This document shows positions 43,505 through 53,892 of a DNA stretch of 62,000 nt, in pieces. A model generated the notes under the pieces. It was not told where the DNA came from and did no database searches. It saw only the letters and a list, made by a program, of their open reading frames with translations. Position numbers and translations under genes: made by a program. Position 1 is the stretch's first letter; the number at the start of each line of letters is the position of its first letter. Source of the stretch: Neocallimastix lanati (nom. inval.) (taxonomy: Eukaryota; Neocallimastigomycota; Neocallimastigomycetes; Neocallimastigales; Neocallimastigaceae); the NCBI GenBank assembly GCA_016946835.1, contig JACVTC010000003.1, positions 1,412,501-1,474,500 of the forward strand, written 5' to 3'.

Positions 43505-44552
43505 TGATAAATAACAAAATTATTAAATTAAAATAAATAATAAAAAACAAATTCTTGATAAAGTTTTCTAACTTAACCCAAAAATTAATCCATTCTAAAA
43601 AAAAAATTAAATCCATATTTAAGAAAAATTAATTAAATAAAGATAATTAAAATAAAATAATAATAAATTAATTAATCATTAATAATTTTAATTAAAAACT
43701 AAAATAAATTAATAAATAATACTTTTCTAAAACAACAAATAAACAAAATAATAAACATATTTAATAAATTATAAATAACAAATAAACAAACTTATAAACA
43801 TCTCAAAATTAAAATTAACTAGTTAAATAATTTTTTAAGTTACTTTTATTTAAAATAATGATTATTTTATTTATTTTATAACTCAACTTTTATAAACAAA
43901 TTATAATTAAAATAACATTTTAAAACTCATCTTTATCAACATTTTAATTGTAAATATTGTTTAATTTAATAATAAATTATTCTTTATTTCTCTTTTATTA
44001 ATTTTATTATTTTTAATGTAAATAGTTTAAAATCAAAGAAAAATATAAAAACATGTAAATATTTCTTATAAATTATTCTTTATTATTAATTATTTAATAA
44101 ATTATTATAAATATTTTATTAGTTTTAATAATCAAAAAGTATGATTATTAATTATTTAATAAATTATTATAGATATTTTATTAGTTTTTAATAATCAATT
44201 TTTATGATTATTAATTAGTTAATAAATTATTATAAATATTTTATTAGTTATTAATAATCAATTTTATTATTAAAATTTAAAATAAATTAGTATAAATAAT
44301 AAATATTTCATTTTATTATTTTATTAGTTTTTAACAATTATTTTATTAATTTAAACAAAATTAATTATTAAATAAATAAAGATTAATATTAAAATAAAAA
44401 TAAATTTTTTTAATAAAACATTTTTGTGTTTAATAATAAAACATATTTATTTTTTTTTAAATTCCTTAAATCAATTTTTATTCAGTATTTATCCTTTTAT
44501 TCACTTCTGCAAAATTTAATTTTTGTAGATTAAGAATATTAGGTATAAATCA
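43505..44552 (+). repeat. 5' LTR of element 1
   Basis: 1048 bases, TG...CA ends, repeated at 48549-49596. Should contain the Pol II promoter. The open frame on its minus strand is not a gene. Confidence 0.93.
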
Positions 44553-44553
44553 A

Positions 44554-44570
44554 TGGTGGAGAATCCTCTT
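44554..44570 (+). other. Primer-binding site of element 1
   Basis: TGGTGGAGAATCC starts one base after the LTR. TGG is the complement of a tRNA CCA end, and the same TGGTGGAGA follows the LTRs of elements 2 and 3. The primer tRNA is not identified, and it is not the local tRNA-Thr. Confidence 0.6.
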
Positions 44571-44853
44571 GTTGCCCCGGTGGTAAGTAAATTTTTTTTT
44601 AGTTTAATATTAGAATAAGCCTAGTTATTCAATGGTAATATTAAACAATAATTAATACAATAAATTAGTCTAGTTTTAGAATAACTCTAAATTATTCATA
44701 GTAATAGACTCAAATAAATTTATCTTAATAATATGCAAATAAAATATTATAGCAATAAATTATTATAAATTAAAGTTATTAATATAAATTAATCAACAAA
44801 TAATATACGTTAAATAAACTGCAAATTAAATTAAATTTATCTTTAATAATTAA

Positions 44854-44910
<57 letters not shown>

Positions 44911-45019
44911 TTTTAAAGATAATTAAATAGTATTCATATTATTCAATTTAATTAAATAATAAAGTATATATTATAAGTAATAAATAATAATAATAATAAA
45001 ATTTATTAGTAAAATTTTA

Positions 45020-45070
<51 letters not shown>

Positions 45071-45100
45071 ATTAGAAAAATTTTAATATAAAAAAATTTT

Positions 45101-45136
<36 letters not shown>

Positions 45137-45592
45137 AAAATAAAAATAAAAATAAAATATAACGGAAGAACTTTAAGAAGTTCTATTATAAAATTATTAT
45201 TTATTTTTCAAAAAAGAATATTGTTGCTTTAGAAGCAATAATATAAGTAAAATAATAAGTGGTTTCCGTGATTAGTTTATTCTTTCACAGTCGGCGCGCT
45301 GGGAAGCTCTGAACTATTCTACAAACGTATAAACGTGTAGGAGAATCACTGGTACGAGTAGTACATGACGCCTGAGCAAGTGGGCAAGCTGGCTACGAGT
45401 ATACTACCTACTTATTACTTATATTATTGGAAAATCGTAATTAATATTCTTTTGAGAATTATTAATAATAAATATTTATAATTTAACTTTTTATTCTTCT
45501 TTAAATATTCAAATAATAAAAATTTATAAATACCATTATACTACTTAACCTTTTATTTTTTTTTATTTTCTAGGATATTATTGTATAAAATA

Positions 45593-45660
<68 letters not shown>

Positions 45661-46078
45661 AATAAATAAATATATAATAAAAAAAAAATAAAATTAGAAA
45701 ACAATAAAATTTAAATTAAGGAAAACAAATAAAGAAAAGAAGTATTTTTTTTTTAGTTGGAGGAACTGCTTCTGTTCCCTTGACTGATTGATACTTATAG
45801 TAGGAATCTCTTACCCTTAATACTAGTGTATTATTGCAGTAAGAGCTAACGGACTGTAGAATAAGAATCAATACGGGGGAGTAGGCGCTGATTATAAGTA
45901 GAGATCTACGTTAGGTGTAGACGTAGTGTAAAACTCCTATAATCAGTGGGACCAAACGTCGTATTATTCTACAACCGTACTATAAGGACGGGAAATCATT
46001 CAAGATAAACTAAAGATAATAAGAATTAATAATTTTAGAAATATTACTACTACTACTAATAATAATAATTAACAACAA

Positions 46079-46121
<43 letters not shown>
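44571..46121 (+). other. 5' leader of element 1 with poly(A) tracts and structured islands
   Basis: No coding frame. Five long A runs (44856-44906, 45022-45067, 45105-45134, 45600-45658, 46080-46121), all on the sense strand, separate two mixed-composition islands (45268-45412 and 45757-46005). The last A run of 42 bases ends exactly at the gag ATG. Confidence 0.7.
45855..45973 (+). other. Nested RNA stem structure in the element 1 leader
   Basis: Three helices nest. The outer is TGTAGAATAA (45855-45864) with TTATTCTACA (45964-45973), the middle is CTGATTATA (45888-45896) with TATAATCAG (45938-45946), and the inner is CTACGT (45906-45911) with ACGTAG (45921-45926). Such nesting in a retroelement leader suggests a packaging, dimer or internal-entry element; the role is inferred. 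Confidence 0.6.
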
Positions 46122-46125
<4 letters not shown>

Positions 46126-47054
46126 AAACAACTACCAAAGCTATTACTTTTAGTAGATTACCAATATTAGGTGAAGAAAAAGTCCAATATGAAGAATGGA
46201 AATTCGCCTTTGAAAATTGGTGTCGAAAATATAAAATTGAAAACGAAGAAAAGAATGAATATTTAATTGCTGTAACTACAGATAAAGCAAGAACTATTGT
46301 TATAAATTCTTTAAATAAAGCACAAGCTGACTCTTATGAAATAATTTTAGAAAACTTAAAGAAAAGATTTAAACCTTGTACTCCAAAGAATGTAAAATTT
46401 TTGGAAATATCAACATTAACCATTAAGAAAGGTGAAAAAGTTTCCGACTTCGATACAAAATTCTTACAACTCTTAAATCAATTACAATTAGATGGAAAGG
46501 ATTATATTAGTACTCCATACTACATAAATGCATTTAGAAACTGGTCTAAAATGTATGAGTATTTGTTAGAATCAGAACCTACTAAATTAAGTGATGCAAT
46601 GGAAATAACTTCAAAAAAGGAAAAAATGCTTAAACTTCTTGAAGACAATAAACCAAAATCTAAAACTCAATTCTCAAATGTAAAGAAGAATCTAAATAAC
46701 ACTAATAATAACAATAATAAAAATACTAATTTTAGATCTTTTAACACTAATTATTACAATAAAATTCCTTTTATCTCTAATACTAGGACTAATGAAAATT
46801 CCAGTTATAATAATAAATTTAGAAATAATAACTATAACAACAATTTTACTACAAATAGAAATTTTTACAACCCTGTAGAATTCAACAAAGGAGTCGAACA
46901 GAGAAGAGCAACTTTAAAAGGTTCTCAATTCACTGATAAAGAACTAGATGATATAACAAAAAAATTATCCGATTTAAAAATCAACCTATGCATAAATTGT
47001 CAGCGTATTGGTCACATTGTTGAAGAATGTCCAGAATTAAACCATTTAAATTAG
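46122..47054 (+). CDS. gag: Gag of element 1
   Basis: A 310-residue capsid/nucleocapsid precursor that would assemble virus-like particles and bind element RNA. The N-terminal part (WKFAFENWCRKYKI, then IILENLKKRFKPCTPKNVKF and LQLLNQLQLDGKDYISTPYY) has the helical pattern of Ty3/Gypsy capsid domains. A long Asn/Thr/Tyr-rich linker at about 185-255 follows. A single CCHC zinc knuckle (CINCQRIGHIVEEC, Cys290, Cys293, His298, Cys303) lies just before the stop. The ATG follows 42 adenines. The stop TAG comes directly behind a TTTAAAT heptamer, and pol continues in the -1 frame. The reading frame is undamaged, unlike pol. Confidence 0.92.
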
Positions 47055-47079
47055 TTATCGGGAGTACGCAATCTCCCGA
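47045..47079 (+). promoter_or_regulatory. Programmed -1 frameshift site, element 1
   Basis: Heptamer T TTA AAT (47045-47051) in gag phase, stop TAG at 47052, and after a 6-base spacer a 7-bp hairpin TCGGGAG (47058-47064) / CTCCCGA (47073-47079) with an 8-base loop. This is the X XXY YYZ plus downstream stem arrangement known for -1 frameshifting. Pol is open in exactly that frame. Confidence 0.8.
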
Positions 47080-48421
47080 GATAAATAAAATTGCAACAAA
47101 CAACTATGATCAAGAAAATACTATAGAATATGAAGGAAACAATAATTATATGATTAATGCAGCCCAAAAGAGAAAATCACTAAGTAAGAATGCATTGGAT
47201 AAAAATAAAATATCACCAAGTAATAAATCTATAGTAAAACCTTCCATTCTAAATCAACCAAATATAAAAGCTGTTAAACAACAGAAGAAAGCCATTAGAG
47301 ATAAAAGAAGAAGAGAAATTACAAATGATATAGAAGACATGGATTTATCTAATAATAATATTACGCATGAAGAATCTAATAATAATAGTGAAAGTGTTCG
47401 TGCAACCAATTTTGACAAACCCCAACCCAATATTCCTAATGAAAATAATTATCAAGATAATAATTCAAATACTATACCAGAAAAAGTTAAAACAAAAGGT
47501 AAGCGAAACATGACCGAAATACAAATGTTAAAACCTGAAAATAAATTCAATATTCTAGAAGAAGCCAATAATTTATATCCTAAAATAAGCCTAACACAAT
47601 TATTATCAGCTAGTCCATCTATAAGAAAAGATCTAGAACAAGGTTGTAAACCACGAGTTGAGAAAATACTTTATACTATTCAAAATTTAAATATTCCTAT
47701 ATTATGTGGAAAAATAGGAAACAAATCAGTCAAAATACTTTTCGACACAGGTGCAAATGTTAACATCATAACTAAAAATTCACTTGAAGAACTAGAAAAT
47801 GTAATCATTAATAATTGCGACTTTTCTGAAACTATTACAATTGCCGATGGTACAATACTCCATACTAATTCTTATATAAATTTAAAATTAACTATAAATA
47901 ATAACTTAACTGTGAATGAAAAATTTTATATAATAGATTATACAAATCCATTCTTTAATATTATATTAGGAAGAGGTATACAAAAGAAGTACAGACTCTA
48001 CATTGATCCAGATGATGATTGCTTATATCAAAAAACAAAAAAAGGAATTAAAAGAATAACTGAAATATATAATAACCATACTTCTTTAAAGACGCCTATG
48101 TGTAATGCAATAATAATAGAAAAGAATAAAGGTATCGGAAGTACTCTTTTGCAAAAGGAGGAAGACAAATTAGAACACCAAATTTATTGTTTAAGTAGGA
48201 CATTGTCAATCAACTATAACAAACCAATAAAATTTATAACTGATTATAAGCCACTTTTAGGTTTGCTCAAGAAAAATATTCCTAACAACAATAGACATGC
48301 TCGTTGGATAGAAGAATTCAATAAGTACAAAACCAACCTAGTTTATCAAAAAAGAAAAAGAAATCTTTTCGATGATGCACTTTCAAGACTATCATCAAAA
48401 GACTCTGAAACAACACTTTAG
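47051..48421 (+). CDS. pol: Truncated Pol of element 1: protease joined to an RNase H remnant
   Basis: The frame is open as 464 codons from 47027 and is expected to be made as a Gag-Pol fusion through the -1 site, not from its own ATG. A basic, Asn-rich linker leads to an aspartic protease at about residues 225-330 (VKILFDTGANVNIIT, catalytic Asp240 in a DTGA motif; later FFNIILGRGIQ). Directly behind the protease comes GIGSTLLQ and YCLSRTLS, then KFITDYKPLLGLLKK, RHARWIEEF and DDALSRL, which match RNase H pieces of element 2. The whole reverse transcriptase, the first catalytic RNase H Asp, the central RNase H block and the integrase are gone, yet the frame remains open across both deletion joints. 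A trace of the integrase tail (RNVHIK) lies just past the stop in another frame. Confidence 0.88.
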   Translation, partial: LVIGSTQSPEINKIATNNYDQENTIEYEGNNNYMINAAQKRKSLSKNALDKNKISPSNKSIVKPSILNQPNIKAVKQQKKAIRDKRRREITNDIEDMDLSNNNITHEESNNNSESVRATNFDKPQPNIPNENNYQDNNSNTIPEKVKTKGKRNMTEIQMLKPENKFNILEEANNLYPKISLTQLLSASPSIRKDLEQGCKPRVEKILYTIQNLNIPILCGKIGNKSVKILFDTGANVNIITKNSLEELENVIINNCDFSETITIADGTILHTNSYINLKLTINNNLTVNEKFYIIDYTNPFFNIILGRGIQKKYRLYIDPDDDCLYQKTKKGIKRITEIYNNHTSLKTPMCNAIIIEKNKGIGSTLLQKEEDKLEHQIYCLSRTLSINYNKPIKFITDYKPLLGLLKKNIPNNNRHARWIEEFNKYKTNLVYQKRKRNLFDDALSRLSSKDSETTL

Positions 48422-48548
48422 TTCTTGAAGATCTACAAACAGGAAAACTCCTTAAAAGAAATGTTCATATAAAAATTTTTTCCCTTATGTACTACAAGAA
48501 AATGATACAACTTCAAGGGACGAAGTTGACTCTTAAGGGCCGAGAAAT
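48422..48548 (+). other. Relic of the pol 3' end and polypurine region, element 1
   Basis: The short piece translates, out of phase, to LLKRNVHIK, like the MNRNVHLK near the end of element 2 Pol. Before the LTR stands CTTAAGGGCCGAGAAAT, a weak candidate polypurine tract for plus-strand priming. Confidence 0.5.
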
Positions 48549-49596
48549 TGATAAATAACAAAATTATTAAATTAAAATAAATAATAAAAAACAAATTCTT
48601 GATAAAGTTTTCTAACTTAACCCAAAAATTAATCCATTCTAAAAAAAAAATTAAATCCATATTTAAGAAAAATTAATTAAATAAAGATAATTAAAATAAA
48701 ATAATAATAAATTAATTAATCATTAATAATTTTAATTAAAAACTAAAATAAATTAATAAATAATACTTTTCTAAAACAACAAATAAACAAAATAATAAAC
48801 ATATTTAATAAATTATAAATAACAAATAAACAAACTTATAAACATCTCAAAATTAAAATTAACTAGTTAAATAATTTTTTAAGTTACTTTTATTTAAAAT
48901 AATGATTATTTTATTTATTTTATAACTCAACTTTTATAAACAAATTATAATTAAAATAACATTTTAAAACTCATCTTTATCAACATTTTAATTGTAAATA
49001 TTGTTTAATTTAATAATAAATTATTCTTTATTTCTCTTTTATTAATTTTATTATTTTTAATGTAAATAGTTTAAAATCAAAGAAAAATATAAAAACATGT
49101 AAATATTTCTTATAAATTATTCTTTATTATTAATTATTTAATAAATTATTATAAATATTTTATTAGTTTTAATAATCAAAAAGTATGATTATTAATTATT
49201 TAATAAATTATTATAGATATTTTATTAGTTTTTAATAATCAATTTTTATGATTATTAATTAGTTAATAAATTATTATAAATATTTTATTAGTTATTAATA
49301 ATCAATTTTATTATTAAAATTTAAAATAAATTAGTATAAATAATAAATATTTCATTTTATTATTTTATTAGTTTTTAACAATTATTTTATTAATTTAAAC
49401 AAAATTAATTATTAAATAAATAAAGATTAATATTAAAATAAAAATAAATTTTTTTAATAAAACATTTTTGTGTTTAATAATAAAACATATTTATTTTTTT
49501 TTAAATTCCTTAAATCAATTTTTATTCAGTATTTATCCTTTTATTCACTTCTGCAAAATTTAATTTTTGTAGATTAAGAATATTAGGTATAAATCA
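48549..49596 (+). repeat. 3' LTR of element 1
   Basis: 1048 bases, no difference seen from 43505-44552. TACT follows at 49597-49600. Confidence 0.93.
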
Positions 49597-50390
49597 TACT
49601 AATACAGAATGAACAAATAATACTAATTGTGCTAGAATAATATAAATTATTCTAACCTTATAGATTATTCTATTCTATATAATTGGAACTTTCCAATATT
49701 CTTCAAATATTACTAAATAGAAATCTTAAGTTAATAAATCACTAATTAACTTATAATTCCTTTTTGAATTATCGATCCGATTCCATTATAATGTATTAAA
49801 AATCTTTAGCCAAGAATATTGTCCTTGCCCACTTAATATATTAATATTATATTTCTTTTGTATTATGTTATATTGAAAATAATCAAATCTATTTAATTAG
49901 TTATTAAAATTTTCGTTATCAATTTAAATTTATTTTTAATTACTAAATTTAACTAAACCACAATAAAATATTCTGTATAATCTCTTTATTTTTATTTTAT
50001 ATATATTAGTATTAAACTATTATTAAATAATTAATAATTCAATAATATATAACTACTATTTATAACAATAATATTATTAACTAAAATAATAATTCAATTT
50101 CAATTTAAATGTTTTATTTATAAAAATAATTAGTAATTAGTTTATTAAAAAAATAGTTAGGCTTTACAAATTTTAATTTGATAAAAAATATAAATACATG
50201 TAATTTTAGTGAAATAAAATATAATCAATAACTTTCTTTTTATTAAATAAATAATTATATTATTATTTTTCTTTTACAAATTTAAATAAATAAATATTGA
50301 TTTTAAAACAAATTATTTTATTTTATTGTAATTTTATTATTTGTGTTAATTATTATTATATTCCTAAAACTATATGAACCATACCAATAC
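49597..50390. other. 790-base AT-rich spacer between elements 1 and 2
   Basis: No gene. Its first 20 or so bases (TAATACAGAATGAACAAATAA) resemble the start of the element 2 LTR (TGATAAAGAATGAATTAATAA), and a later ACTTTCCAATATTCTTC resembles ACTTTCCTATATTCTTC of that LTR. It may be an old, diverged LTR that was already upstream of the tRNA. No matching end was found. Confidence 0.35.
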
Positions 50391-51373
50391 TGATAAAGAA
50401 TGAATTAATAACCTTTATTTTATTATTAATAATTCTTTACTAAATTGTACTTTCCTATATTCTTCATAACCTAAACCTCATTGTAAATTTAATTTATTTT
50501 GATATAAATTAATTTTAACTTGTAAATAATGTAAATAAATTTTAATTAATTACTTTATTGTTATATTATTAAATATATGTATATATTAAAATACAATTGT
50601 AAATATTAAAATTATACTTTTAAGATACTAAATTATTAAAATTATTAATTAAATATTATTCTAAAAATTATTATAAATTATTAATATTATAAAATTATTA
50701 AAATTATTAAATATTATTATAAAAATTTATTTATTATAACTATTAAATATTATTATAAAATTATTAAGATTATTAATTAAATTTATTATTAAAAATTATT
50801 ATTAAAAATTATTACTTATTATAAAAATTATTATTTAAATATTATCAAATTTATTAATTAAATATTATAAAAATTTTATTTTATTTTGAAAATAATTACA
50901 AGTATTATTTAAAATAATTAAAGATTATTAAATTTATTATATTAATTTTTAAAAACAATTTATTTAACTTAAAAATATTAAAGAAAATAGTAAAAACTAT
51001 TTTCTATATATTTATTTTATAATTATTTTTAATTAAATTATATTTGAATATTATATTATTATATTTATAAAAATTAAAACAAAAATGAATTATTGATATA
51101 AAATTAATTCAATAATTCTATAAAATTACTTAAATTATAAACAATTAATTATACTTTAAATTTATAAAAAAATATAAATATTGTAACAATTTCTTAAAAA
51201 AAATTAAATATGTGTACTTTAAATAAAAAGTTTTATATTAATAAAAAAAAATAAATAAATAACTTTTAAAAAAAGAATTTTTTTTTTTTTTTTTTATTTA
51301 AAATCAAAGCAGGGTAATACCCGTCCCCCCCTGCTTGATTTTAAATATCTAAGTGTCAACCCCGAGTCTACCA
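50391..51373 (+). repeat. 5' LTR of element 2
   Basis: 983 bases, TGATAAAGAATG to GAGTCTACCA. Its last 80 bases hold a strong hairpin AATCAAAGCAGGG with CCCTGCTTGATT around CCCGTCCC, at about 51302-51340 in the R/U5-like end. Repeated at 57924-58907. Confidence 0.93.
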
Positions 51374-51377
51374 AAAT

Positions 51378-51394
51378 TGGTGGAGATATCGGGG
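51378..51394 (+). other. Primer-binding site of element 2
   Basis: TGGTGGAGATATCGGGG four bases after the LTR. The first nine bases are shared with elements 1 and 3; the rest differs. Confidence 0.5.
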
Positions 51395-51403
51395 AAGAAG
51401 AAG

Positions 51404-51435
<32 letters not shown>

Positions 51436-51720
51436 GACCAAGTGGAAGAAGACCAAGAAAAAGAAGACCAAGAAGTAGACCAAGTGGAAGAAGAAGAAGT
51501 AGAAGAAGAAGAAGAAGAAGAAGAAGTAGACCAAGTGGAAGAAGACCAAGAAAAAGAAGACCAAGAAGTAGACCAAGTGGAAGAAGACCAAGAAAAAGAA
51601 GACCAAGAAAAAGAAGACAAAGAAGAAAGCCAAGTGGAAGAAGACCAAGAAAAAGAAGACCAAGAAGAAAACCAAGAAGAAAACCAAGAAGAAGAGACCA
51701 AGAAGGAGAAGACCAAGAAG
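51395..51720 (+). repeat. Purine-rich GAA / GACCAAGAA minisatellite in the leader
   Basis: Begins right at the primer-binding site with about 12 GAA units, then imperfect tandem units built of GAAGAAGACCAAGAAAAAGAA and GACCAAGTGGAAGAA. One plus frame is open across it (EEDQEKEDQEVDQVEE repeats, to 51780) but has no ATG, so I do not call a gene. Confidence 0.85.
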
Positions 51721-51814
51721 GAAATTGGAACTACTAGGACTTATTTTTTTTTTTGGAATTATGAGAATAATTTTTTTTAAATTAAATTTAATAGAATTAA
51801 ATTAAATTAAATTA

Positions 51815-51821
<7 letters not shown>

Positions 51822-51894
<73 letters not shown>
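51822..51894 (+). repeat. 73-base poly(A) tract in the element 2 leader
   Basis: Uninterrupted A run on the sense strand. A second run of about 52 lies at 52477-52528. Confidence 0.9.
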
Positions 51895-51898
<4 letters not shown>

Positions 51899-52018
51899 CA
51901 CACTTTTATAATCATCATCATCAAATTTTTTTTTATTGTTATCGGTTTTTGTGTTGTTGTTGTGGTTGGTGTTGTGGTTGTGATTGTTGTTGTTGTGGTA
52001 GTAATAAAAATTAACATC

Positions 52019-52054
52019 AGTTTTATTTGGTCTTCGCGTGCTCCAAATAAAACT
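52019..52054 (+). other. 12-bp RNA hairpin in the element 2 leader
   Basis: AGTTTTATTTGG (52019-52030) pairs perfectly with CCAAATAAAACT (52043-52054) around a 12-base GC-richer loop TCTTCGCGTGCT. It heads a mixed-composition island (52019-52345) with more stems: CTAATCG/CGATTAG at 52147-52165 and TTAGTAT/ATACTAA near 52270. A second island at 52635-52785 has GTGTATAT/ATATACAC. Confidence 0.75.
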
Positions 52055-52470
52055 ATATACTGAGTGTACTGCGTACTAAGCAGTTATAGATAATTCTATA
52101 ATTGCGAGTGGTTTAATCAGGTGTCTGGAGAGGGGCCGGTTACTAACTAATCGAACCCCGATTAGATATAGCGGTAAATACTGTTGGGAAGCAGAAATTA
52201 CCCTATAGATCACCCATTATACGTTCAACACGGTTTGGGTGCTCCTCCACTTGACTCAGGCAAATTCACTTAGTATACCGAAATACTAAGGTCCCTCTGC
52301 GTGGTCGGCAGTTGTAATAGATAGCGGTTTTTCAAGTTGTATTAGGTTTGTTAATTTACCTTGTTTTTAATTAAGTTTATTTGTTTTTTTTAAGTTGTAA
52401 TTATATAAACTTAATAATAATTGTAATTGTAATTGTAATTGTAAATATTGTAATAATAACCGATAACAAA

Positions 52471-52530
<60 letters not shown>

Positions 52531-52904
52531 ATATTAATTTTTGTGTTTTTAAATATTTTTAATTGCTATATTTAAAAAAATTTTTTTTGTAAATAATTGT
52601 ATATATTTTTTTTTTTATTTAAGTAAAGATAAACGAAAGGGGTTATTAGCTTGAAAGAATAGTGAACACTCCAACTAGTTTATTAATTTATATTTATTCT
52701 AGTGTCCAGGAGGGGGAGTACGGGTGTATATAGCAAAATTAAATATACACTAGCCGGAAACGTCTCACTAGAGATATAAATTACTTAAATATATAATTTT
52801 AATTGTAAATAAATAAATAAATAAATAAAAATATAGCAATTAAATAATTAATAAAACAATTTTTTTATTTTATTTTTTTTAAAAGTGTGTTTTTTTTTTT
52901 TAAA

Positions 52905-53134
52905 ATGAGTACAATTAATTTTAAAGATTTAAAAAAGGAACTTAAGGATATTGAAAAAATATCCAAAGAAAATTTAGATGTTAAAACTTGGAAGTCTGAT
53001 TTAGAGCTTTGGATAAAGCTTGAACATGTTGAAGACTCCAAGATTATATTTTATGCCTGTGTTTTAACCTCAATTGGTGAAACCAGGAAAGTCATCCAAG
53101 AATTAATGGATGATAATAATAAAGATGATGATAG

Positions 53135-53183
<49 letters not shown>

Positions 53184-53867
53184 AATTATAAGGATATTAA
53201 TGATGAAGATGAGGATGATGATAATGAAGAAGATAAAGAAATTGATAAAAAGAATAAGGCTTATCCTTCCCTTAATAGAATTGTAAAAGCTATAGAAGAA
53301 TTTTATGGCATTAGGGAGGATCAAAATAATTTATTAAGAGAGCTACGTGCTCTAAGAATTAAGAGAAATGAAAGAATCAAAGATTTTAATATTAAGTATA
53401 AAACTTTATATTTAAAATTAAATAAAAAGAAAAGAAGTCAGATAAGTGTTTTAGATTACACAGACTCCATTGAAAACAATGTTGAAGCCTGGAAACGTCT
53501 AACCTTATTTGATAACATTTCTCTGTCAAAAGCCTTTAAAATTGCTGAAAAAGCAGATAGGTTAAATTATATGGGTAGTAATCAAAGAAGACATCCTTCT
53601 ACCCCTTCACCTTCTGCAAATACATCTTATTTTAGTAATAGAGTTAATTTTCATCCTCCTATTAAAAATAAATTAGAACAAAAAGTTAATATTAAACCTA
53701 AAGAAGATAATGACATAGAGGAATTAACAAGAAAAATGAGAAGTTTAACAATAAAGGCTTGTTATTTCTGTAAAGAACCAGGTCATTATCAAAACAATTG
53801 CCCAAAGTTGAGAGCAATTGTTGAGAAAAATAGGAAGGAAATTAGAAACAATAAACTTTTAAATTGA
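52905..53867 (+). CDS. gag: Gag of element 2
   Basis: 320 residues from the ATG at 52905; an upstream in-frame ATG at 52887 would only add MFFFFK. The start MSTINFKDLKKELKDIEK and LDVKTWKSDLELWIKLEHVE lead the capsid region. A 20-odd Asp run from a GAT microsatellite (residues about 72-95) interrupts it. Then come IVKAIEEFYGIREDQNNLLR and LDYTDSIENNVEAW, which align by pattern with element 3 Gag (YTNSIKS). One CCHC knuckle, CYFCKEPGHYQNNC (Cys286, Cys289, His294, Cys299), binds element RNA. The stop TGA sits directly behind a TTTAAAT slippery heptamer, with pol in the -1 frame. Confidence 0.92.
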
Positions 53868-53892
53868 GTAATGGGATAAGAAGCTCTCCCAT
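53858..53892 (+). promoter_or_regulatory. Programmed -1 frameshift site, element 2
   Basis: Heptamer T TTA AAT (53858-53864) in gag phase, stop TGA at 53865, 6-base spacer, then a 6-bp hairpin ATGGGA (53871-53876) / TCCCAT (53887-53892) with a 10-base loop. Same design and spacing as in elements 1 and 3. Confidence 0.8.

Larger units (their letters stand above)
43505..49596 (+). mobile_element. Ty3/Gypsy-type element 1, non-autonomous, next to tRNA-Thr
   Basis: A 6.1-kb element with two LTRs (43505-44552, 48549-49596), primer-binding site, a 1.6-kb leader, gag, a -1 frameshift site and a reduced pol. LTRs begin TGATAAATAAC and end GGTATAAATCA and have the same 1048-base length; I found no difference when reading them side by side, so insertion is recent. 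Pol keeps the protease and a broken RNase H but no reverse transcriptase and no integrase. It must have been moved by enzymes from a related full element. It lies 12-16 bases upstream of the mature tRNA-Thr 5' end and points away from it. Confidence 0.92.

Noticed and set aside
51294-51780. Ser/Trp-rich (-), Phe-rich (-) and Glu-rich (+) frames over the GAA minisatellite
   Set aside because: All are readings of one tandem repeat; the plus frame has no ATG.
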